Source: Paenibacillus turpanensis (lineage in GTDB: Bacteria; Bacillota; Bacilli; Paenibacillales; YIM-B00363). Taken from it: a stretch of DNA of 64,000 nucleotides. The translations under genes and the position numbers were made by a program. Location of the stretch: NCBI RefSeq assembly GCF_011421635.1, contig NZ_WTLI01000004.1:180268-244267 (forward strand). The letters are read 5' to 3'. Positions 59,266 through 64,000 of this stretch are shown piece after piece (position 1 is the stretch's first letter; every line of letters begins with the position of its first letter). Below the pieces are notes generated by a model that searched no databases, was not told the DNA's origin, and saw nothing but the letters and a program-made list of their open reading frames with translations.

Positions 59266-60228
59266 ATGAGAGCCATGGTACAAATCTCGTATGGTCCACC
59301 GGAAGTGATCGTCCCGCAAGAAATCCCGAAACCGTCGCCTGGAAACAAGGAGGTTCTCATTCGTATCTGGGCTGCCGTAGTAGGGCCGTCGGACTGCGCT
59401 TTCCGCAAGGGCGATCCGCTAATCATTAAATTGATCTACGGGCTTTCCAGACCGAAATTTGCCGTTGGAGGATGCGAATTTGCCGGAGTGGTCGAAGCGG
59501 TCGGCAAAGAAGTGAAGCATATGAAAGCCGGGGATCGTGTATTGGGGATGAGCGTCAAAAACTTCGGTGCTTATGCCGAATATATATGTCTTTCCGAAGA
59601 GTGCCCCCTTGTAGTTATACCGGATAACATCCCTTTGGAAGAAGCCGTCGGCATCTGTGACGGGGGGGCCACCGCCTTGACGTTTCTAAGGGATAAGGCA
59701 AAGCTGCGGAGGGGACAAAAGGTGCTGATTAATGGCGCCTCTGGAGCTGTCGGCATCTACGCCGTGCAATTAGCCAAATACTATGGCGCTGAAGTGACCG
59801 GTGTTTGCTCTGCCGCTAACATTGCTCTGGTAAGAAACGCAGGCGCGGATTTCATCATGGATTATACCCAGGAAGATTTCACGAAGGCGGATAAAGCTTA
59901 TGATGTCGTATTTGATGCTGTAGGCAAACGCTCCTTCTCCGCATGTAAACATGTACTTACGGCCAAGGGAGTTTATCTGACTACCGTACCTAAGCTGTCT
60001 ATCATTTTACAGATGATGTGGACCTCCCTGTTTAAAGGCAAACGGGCCGTCTTCGCAACAGCCGGCCTGATGCAAAACAAAGCAAATCTGGCGTTTCTCA
60101 TGGAACTCGCAGCAAAGGGTACGCTAAACGCTGTTATCGATCGTCGATACCCTTTGGAGCTCCTGCCCGATGCCCATAACTATGTAGAAACGGAACGGAA
60201 AAGAGGTAACGTGATTATTACATTTTAA
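59266..60228 (+). CDS. MDR-family (quinone-oxidoreductase-like) alcohol dehydrogenase
   Basis: About 320 residues. GroES-like N-domain with FAVGGCEFAGVVEAVGKEVKHMKAGDRVLG, and a Rossmann domain with KVLINGASGAVGIYAVQLAKYYGAEVTGVCSAANIALVRNAGADFIMDYTQED. Zinc-ligand Cys clusters of true alcohol dehydrogenases are absent, pointing to an NADPH-dependent, zinc-free enzyme. ATG at 59266 has GGAGGGG upstream. Confidence 0.9.
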   Translation: MRAMVQISYGPPEVIVPQEIPKPSPGNKEVLIRIWAAVVGPSDCAFRKGDPLIIKLIYGLSRPKFAVGGCEFAGVVEAVGKEVKHMKAGDRVLGMSVKNFGAYAEYICLSEECPLVVIPDNIPLEEAVGICDGGATALTFLRDKAKLRRGQKVLINGASGAVGIYAVQLAKYYGAEVTGVCSAANIALVRNAGADFIMDYTQEDFTKADKAYDVVFDAVGKRSFSACKHVLTAKGVYLTTVPKLSIILQMMWTSLFKGKRAVFATAGLMQNKANLAFLMELAAKGTLNAVIDRRYPLELLPDAHNYVETERKRGNVIITF

Positions 60229-60307
60229 TGTAGAGCTGTTACGTATCTCTCCCACCATTAGAAAGGCCGCAGTTCAAACCTGGTTGGCCGCCGATACCGT
60301 CCGACTT

Positions 60308-60337
60308 CAAAAGCCACTCTAGGTCGAGTGGCTTTTG
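60308..60337. terminator. Bidirectional terminator between dehydrogenase and RidA genes
   Basis: CAAAAGCCACTC and GAGTGGCTTTTG are perfect 12-bp inverted arms with a 6-base loop. Confidence 0.8.
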
Positions 60338-60405
60338 AACATAATCATAGAGAATTTGTAGTTCTTCAAATCGCTCAGACCGTCCGCGATGACCGCGTTC
60401 GTTCG

Positions 60406-60798
60406 TTAGTCCGTGTGAGCGACAGCGCTGATTTCAATCAATTGCTCAGGGAACGCCAGCGCTGTCACGCCAATAAGACTACCGGCGGGACGGTGCTGCC
60501 CCATATATTCTTTAAACAACTGGATGCAAGGCTCGAAATGCTCCTTTACGTCTGTCAGGTAAATCTCAACATAAGCAAGGTTTGACTTCGTGACGCCGAA
60601 CCCCGCCAGTACGCGATCGAGATTTTCAAGCGTCTGTCTAGTCTGCTCCTTGATGTCTCCCGCTCCGATGAATGTGCTCTGCATATCGTGGGAAAATTGA
60701 CCCGAGATATAGATCGTACCGTTAATCGAATACCCCTGCGATATGCCGCTCCCTTCCTCCCATGCAACTCCGTGATCAAACGTTTTTGCCATCCTCAT
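60406..60798 (-). CDS. RidA-family protein (YjgF/YER057c/UK114)
   Basis: 130 residues with the RidA pattern: SINGTIYISGQFSHDMQS, IKEQTRQTLENLDRVLAGFGVTKSNLAYVEIYLTDV, and a C-terminal SLIGVTALAFPEQLIEISAVA. In true RidA an Arg in the SR(V/I)...C segment binds the imine acid. Here the equivalent position reads GSLIG, so deaminase activity is doubtful. ATG at 60798 follows AAAGGAGA. Divergent from an HxlR gene. Confidence 0.87.
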   Translation of the reverse strand: MRMAKTFDHGVAWEEGSGISQGYSINGTIYISGQFSHDMQSTFIGAGDIKEQTRQTLENLDRVLAGFGVTKSNLAYVEIYLTDVKEHFEPCIQLFKEYMGQHRPAGSLIGVTALAFPEQLIEISAVAHTD

Positions 60799-60809
60799 TT
60801 TTGTTCTCC

Positions 60810-60884
60810 TTTCGTTCATAGTATGGTGTTAGTATAAGATGATGGCAAACAAAAAAGTAGTACGCACTTTATTGATAGGTACTA
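60810..60884 (+). promoter_or_regulatory. Promoter and dyad operator of the HxlR gene
   Basis: TTTCGT (60810-60815), 17 bases, TATAAG (60833-60838). Downstream of the expected start lies GTAGTAC-N15-GTACTAC (60856-60862 and 60878-60884), a 7-bp inverted repeat suited to autorepression. Confidence 0.55.
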
Positions 60885-60904
60885 CCAGAAAGGATAGTGT
60901 GAGC

Positions 60905-61267
60905 ATGGGCATGGCTGAATACAGGGGCAAAGTGAAGCATCTTCAAGACACTCCCTTCGGTTATACACTGTCCGTCATTGGCGGCAAGTGGAAGATGGTT
61001 ATTATTTACCTTCTAGCGGAGAACGAGCCGGTTCGATTTAACGATCTGAAGAGACAAATCGGGGCAATTACGTATAAAACACTGAGTTCGCAGCTTAAGG
61101 AGCTGGAGCAGGATGGGATGGTGGAGCGAAAAGAATATCCCCAAATCCCTCCAAAAGTTGAGTACCGACTTACAGATAAAGCGAAAACCCTACTCCCCAT
61201 CCTAGAAGGATTATGTGAGTGGGGAGCGCATCACCGACCTTCCAATATAATAAAAGAAGACGTATGA
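60905..61267 (+). CDS. HxlR-family transcriptional regulator
   Basis: 120 residues with the HxlR winged helix: TPFGYTLSVIGGKWKMVIIYLLAENEPVRFNDLKRQIGAITYKTLSSQLKELEQDGMVERKEYPQIPPKVEYRLTDKAKTL. No redox Cys at the usual N-terminal position. The frame extends to ATG at 60839, but that region holds the dyad operator. ATG at 60905 (or GTG at 60899) has AAAGGA ahead and gives the family's normal length. Probably controls itself and the divergent RidA gene. Confidence 0.88.
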   Translation: MGMAEYRGKVKHLQDTPFGYTLSVIGGKWKMVIIYLLAENEPVRFNDLKRQIGAITYKTLSSQLKELEQDGMVERKEYPQIPPKVEYRLTDKAKTLLPILEGLCEWGAHHRPSNIIKEDV

Positions 61268-61367
61268 AACGGGAATATGTTACTGAGCAAGTGCTCTCTC
61301 CCTGGCCTACCGGCAGTTCCACACATTCTAGAAATTCATCCCAAACCATAGCACAGTAAACGCCAAA

Positions 61368-61406
61368 CAGCCCCACCTGGACTTCAGGCGAGGGCTGCAT
61401 TTTTTA
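61368..61406 (+). terminator. Terminator of the HxlR gene
   Basis: CAGCCC...GGGCTG stem with inner CCTG/CAGG, followed by CATTTTTTAT. Confidence 0.8.
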
Positions 61407-61421
61407 TACAGCGACATGAAT

Positions 61422-61499
61422 CTAGTCCCTTTGATGGCCGGGATCCATTTTCACATCGATAATCTTGTCGTAGACACACAGCTGCTCCTTCGCAATACG
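61422..61499 (-). pseudogene. Possible decayed gene tail
   Basis: A 25-codon minus-strand stretch (RIAKEQLCVYDKIIDVKMDPGHQRD) has coding-like composition and ends in TAG, but is preceded by an in-frame stop and has no start. The family is not recognised. The rest of 61407-61620 shows nothing. Confidence 0.25.
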
Positions 61500-61620
61500 T
61501 CACAGTTTACTAACATGTTATTTTTGTGAAAAGCCCCCGCAAGCTGACCTTATCGCCTCTCGCGATAAAACTCGAATTACCCCTTTACCGAAGAAATTCA
61601 ATTCGCTTGGTTCAAGTTTT

Positions 61621-62586
61621 TCATTTTGGGCAAAATAAACATAATCTCTCTTGTAAACCTTCTAAAACTTCCTCTGGCACTTCCCTGATTTGGATATCCT
61701 CGCCTAAGAAAAGCATCCAATTTGTCATTTCAGCCACCTCTTCTGAATTTCCAACATTGATAAACGTCTTGAGAACGGCTGTAGCTTGGTAAGGGTTCGT
61801 GTAGGCGATGGAAACCTTTAAAGGGTGGTATTTTTTGAACTGGGCAATCGCTTTAGGACCAAGCTCAAGGACAAGGTTGGTGACTTCTTCCTGCTTGCTT
61901 AGTTTCTCCAAAATCTTTTTCTTACTAACTCTTTTTTTCGTAGGGTAGGGTTTGATATCGATGAGATTGTCGACATGATAAATCCGTTTCTTTTCTTCCT
62001 TTAAGTCAAAGCCTTCAATCAGCCACAGGCTTTTTTCACGATAAAGATGCAGAAGGTAAATGGGATACGATTCTATTCCCTCTTCTTCTTGAATTGTGAT
62101 TAATATACATCGATCCAAAAGCAGAATTTGTATGAGCTTTTCCAAGATGGGATGGGGAAGGTCTGTTAGATCAAGCAGGTCAGGATTATTCGGGTTCGTT
62201 CCTTCAAAAAGCAAGATTTGATTCAATAGAACAAGGTCATCCTGCTGATTTTCTGAAATGAGGCCTAGTAACTTTTCGGCTAAAGACTGACGACTCTTTA
62301 AAAAAGGGAGTTGCTGATTTCTTGTAGCCATAAAGGCAATAAAAAGAGCTTTGACCTCATTATCGGTAAAGCGAACGTCGGGCAGGACAGAGTTGCGCAT
62401 GACAAAATAACCCCCATCCCTTCCCACTTCAGCGACTAACGGCATCCCCATAGCTTCAATTTCTCTGATATCTCTAGCAGCTGTCGAGCGTGAGATCGAA
62501 AATTCCTGCATGATTTCGGAAATCGTAAAATGGGAGCGGTTGTTGATATACCGCATGATGATATTAATCCGTTCAACTTTTTTCAT
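61621..62586 (-). CDS. YafY/WYL-domain transcriptional regulator
   Basis: 321 residues. N-terminal DeoR-like HTH (INIIMRYINNRSHFTISEIMQEFSISRSTAARDIREIEAMGMPLVAEVGRDGGYFV) and a central WYL-type domain (REKSLWLIEGFDLKEEKKRIYHVDNLIDIKPY, where WYL is WLI), then a C-terminal extension (LELGPKAIAQFKKYHPLKV). WYL domains bind ligands or nucleic acid. Divergent from the GyrI-like/unknown gene pair, which it most likely controls. Confidence 0.9.
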   Translation of the reverse strand: MKKVERINIIMRYINNRSHFTISEIMQEFSISRSTAARDIREIEAMGMPLVAEVGRDGGYFVMRNSVLPDVRFTDNEVKALFIAFMATRNQQLPFLKSRQSLAEKLLGLISENQQDDLVLLNQILLFEGTNPNNPDLLDLTDLPHPILEKLIQILLLDRCILITIQEEEGIESYPIYLLHLYREKSLWLIEGFDLKEEKKRIYHVDNLIDIKPYPTKKRVSKKKILEKLSKQEEVTNLVLELGPKAIAQFKKYHPLKVSIAYTNPYQATAVLKTFINVGNSEEVAEMTNWMLFLGEDIQIREVPEEVLEGLQERLCLFCPK

Positions 62587-62699
62587 CAGGACTCCTAAAC
62601 AGGTTCACTTTTTGACATGATTTAAGCCTATGATATAAATATCAGCCGGAGATTACAAATCATTTGATTAATTTCAAAAAAGAGGAAGGTGTTGATTTT

Positions 62700-63179
62700 A
62701 TGGCAAACTATATCCTTGAAGAAAAAGAAAGCTTTACCGTTTTAGGTTTTGGAACTGAGCTTATGAGCCATTACACAGACTATGCTGGCATTAGCAAGGA
62801 AAAGGCAGCCTTTTGGGAGGGAATCAAACAAGATGGAAGGCTTGACACTTTAAAAGCGATCGCAACCAATGACTACATTTTTGCAGTGAATGAAGCGGTG
62901 AACAACAAGTTGATGCATTATGCGGGTGTCATGACAGCGTCTTTGTTACCAGAAGCGGACCGAGTCATCCAATTTCCTAAGGGGGAATACCTCGTTGTTC
63001 AAGGGGAAGCGAAAACATCAGACGAGATGAGTCATATGCTGACTGGCATTGCCTTTGGCCAAGTCTTGCCGGAAGCAAAGGATTTTGCTTATGTTGGCGG
63101 ACCCAATGCAACGGTTGAGATGGGGCTGCGAAATGGCCTAGTGTTTGGTGAAGTATGGATTCCCGTTGTTCGGAAATAA
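62700..63179 (+). CDS. GyrI-like/effector-binding domain protein
   Basis: 159 residues resembling the ligand-binding module of AraC-type regulators and GyrI, without a DNA-binding domain: YILEEKESFTVLGFGTEL, KAAFWEGIKQDGRLDTLKAIA, FPKGEYLVVQGEA and NGLVFGEVWIPVVRK. ATG at 62700 follows GAGGAAGGTG. Such stand-alone modules bind or hydrolyse small hydrophobic compounds. It is followed after 21 bases by a gene of unknown function. Confidence 0.82.
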   Translation: MANYILEEKESFTVLGFGTELMSHYTDYAGISKEKAAFWEGIKQDGRLDTLKAIATNDYIFAVNEAVNNKLMHYAGVMTASLLPEADRVIQFPKGEYLVVQGEAKTSDEMSHMLTGIAFGQVLPEAKDFAYVGGPNATVEMGLRNGLVFGEVWIPVVRK

Positions 63180-63200
63180 AGAGATCAAAGGAGGATGAAA

Positions 63201-63668
63201 TTGTCCTATATCGTTGATTTTAAAAATGTGTCTACGGTTGGTTTAGAGTCTTCTTCTATAGCAGAAGCGCTTGCTGGTTTACGTGCCAATGAAGCCCGTT
63301 ATTTTATGAACAAGTACAAGCATGAATTTACGGTTGTGCCGGCTAGTGAAAGCCAGGAGACGCTTGATTATGTGAACGAAATTTTACAAAAAGAACGTGA
63401 TCTTGTGTTTGCGGCCAAGCCTTTGGAAACATCGTATTTTCAAGTGGAGAATATCAAATGGGCTTTTGTCTTTTATGAGGATGGTCTTGTGGTCAACGTC
63501 CTCTATACGGTTGATGGCCCGAAGCCGAAGCGTGCTGTTGGTTTTAAGCTTTCTGAGGGGATGGAGATACCAAAAGAATTAGAAGGAAAGTTTAAATTTG
63601 CAAGGCAAAAGTCTACATTAGCTGGAACTATTCGCGGCTCGTTTTTTGTTATTAAAGGAGAGTATTAA
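63201..63668 (+). CDS. Conserved protein of unknown function, partner of the GyrI-like gene
   Basis: 155 residues, not assigned to a family. It starts SYIVDFKNVSTVGLESS, has a helical middle (SQETLDYVNEILQKERDLVFAAK), then KWAFVFYEDGLVVNVLYTVDGPKPKRAVGFKL and a C-terminal GTIRGSFFVIKGEY. No signal peptide or membrane segment. Very similar wording is remembered from Bacillus proteins, so the pair may have moved horizontally. AAAGGAGG touches the ATG at 63195 directly, so the TTG at 63201 (six-base spacing) is the better start. Confidence 0.7.
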   Translation: MSYIVDFKNVSTVGLESSSIAEALAGLRANEARYFMNKYKHEFTVVPASESQETLDYVNEILQKERDLVFAAKPLETSYFQVENIKWAFVFYEDGLVVNVLYTVDGPKPKRAVGFKLSEGMEIPKELEGKFKFARQKSTLAGTIRGSFFVIKGEY

Positions 63669-63719
63669 ACATCATCTAGGCAATTTTCAAAAACAAAACA
63701 GCACCGCGTGACGGAGTAG

Positions 63720-63848
63720 CGGCAGGTCCGGGAGATCAGACTGGCGGCATTAGCTGAAAGCGATTATTTATGCAGGTTGTACGCCAGGTTTACTAAGGAA
63801 CCTTACGAACGCATGGGTATCCACGGCAAAGAATCGTATTTAGTGTGA
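63720..63848 (+). pseudogene. Possible decayed gene tail of 42 codons
   Basis: Open stretch starting right after an in-frame TAG: RQVREIRLAALAESDYLCRL... ending RMGIHGKESYLV. Codon use looks real, but there is no start or ribosome binding site. Could be the remains of a regulator; not recognised. Confidence 0.3.
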
Positions 63849-63867
63849 AAATTAACGAATTGGAGGG

Positions 63868-63896
63868 TTTCCTAACAAAATTTTCACAGCTATAAT
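63868..63896 (+). promoter_or_regulatory. Promoter of the right-edge gene
   Basis: TTTCCT, 17 bases, then a perfect TATAAT (63891-63896), 42 bases before the ATG. Confidence 0.55.
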
Positions 63897-63937
63897 GAAG
63901 AGAGAATTTTACTTTTAATGATATAGGTGGCGATCAA

Positions 63938-64000
63938 GATGTACCCAGCAAAACCTGATCTCAAAGGAATCAAAAAAGGAAGCGGCTTTGGCAAAATCGT
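63938..64000 (+). CDS. Start of a gene leaving the window
   Basis: ATG preceded by AGGTGG eight bases upstream and by a good promoter. Only MYPAKPDLKGIKKGSGFGKI is visible, too short to identify. Basic, Gly-rich N-terminus. Confidence 0.55.

Noticed and set aside
1..64000. tRNA, rRNA, CRISPR arrays, prophage structural genes
   Set aside because: No cloverleaf with CCA-type ends, no rRNA-like conserved blocks, no regularly spaced repeats and no capsid or terminase motifs were found by reading.

Overview
The window looks like chromosome from a Paenibacillus-type member of the Bacillota. Strong AAGGAGG-type ribosome binding sites, sigma-A style promoters, many intrinsic terminators with long T-runs, frequent GTG and TTG starts, and families typical of Paenibacillaceae/Bacillaceae (RsbQ, DUF3231, DUF4179 anti-sigma factor, MEDS-type and PAS sporulation-like kinases, YafY/WYL, HxlR) all point there. 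No rRNA, tRNA or CRISPR array was seen. All functional calls come from reading motifs; no database search was run.

Layout. 1-2.0 kb: feoA-feoB iron uptake under a near-perfect Fur box (feoB runs off the left edge), then a tiny self-contained unit encoding a 37-aa peptide. 2.2-9.8 kb: SatP-like acetate transporter, membrane-anchored polysaccharide deacetylase, then a divergent module of DUF4353 lipoprotein, DUF4956 membrane protein and VTC-domain protein facing a two-component system; a 17/19-identical box points at each side. 10-18.2 kb: BlaI repressor with M56 protease, MEDS-domain kinase, hydrolase, secreted nuclease, vanadium haloperoxidase. 18.3-25.4 kb: foreign island, with an intact IS1182-type element, four AT-rich surface-polysaccharide-type genes (glycosyltransferase-like, HAD phosphatase, nucleotidyltransferase, nucleotidyltransferase-kinase fusion) and a decayed IS3-type element.

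25.5-35.6 kb: SelO, methyltransferase, a duplicated-repeat basic protein, DUF3231, HIT, NIF3, LysR/SDR pair, PPOX protein, ECF sigma/anti-sigma pair. 35.7-40.7 kb: FG-GAP protein, a multi-PAS kinase, and an RsbT-like ATPase overlapping a rare histidine kinase-RsbR-STAS fusion. 40.9-48.9 kb: TerC, EamA, DUF2207, secreted lipin-like phosphatase, DUF2062, AraC, Atu4866-type protein, SDR.

49.0-52.7 kb: a four-gene operon (acyl-CoA dehydrogenase-like, PhnD-like protein without signal peptide, MetE-like methyltransferase, OsmC-like) that may be an undescribed, probably sulfur- or methyl-related, pathway. 53.0-55.6 kb: the most striking locus. An RsbQ homologue is followed by a PAS histidine kinase, and the operon is preceded by a sigma-A promoter, a GEMM-I (cyclic-dinucleotide) riboswitch-like RNA and an intrinsic terminator. 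55.7-64 kb: several small regulator/effector pairs (AraC, XRE, Crp, HxlR with RidA, WYL with GyrI-like) and the start of a gene leaving the window on the right.

The recurring theme is signal integration: four orphan GHKL histidine kinases, one classical two-component pair, a stressosome-like fusion, and an RsbQ-kinase pair probably under second-messenger control.
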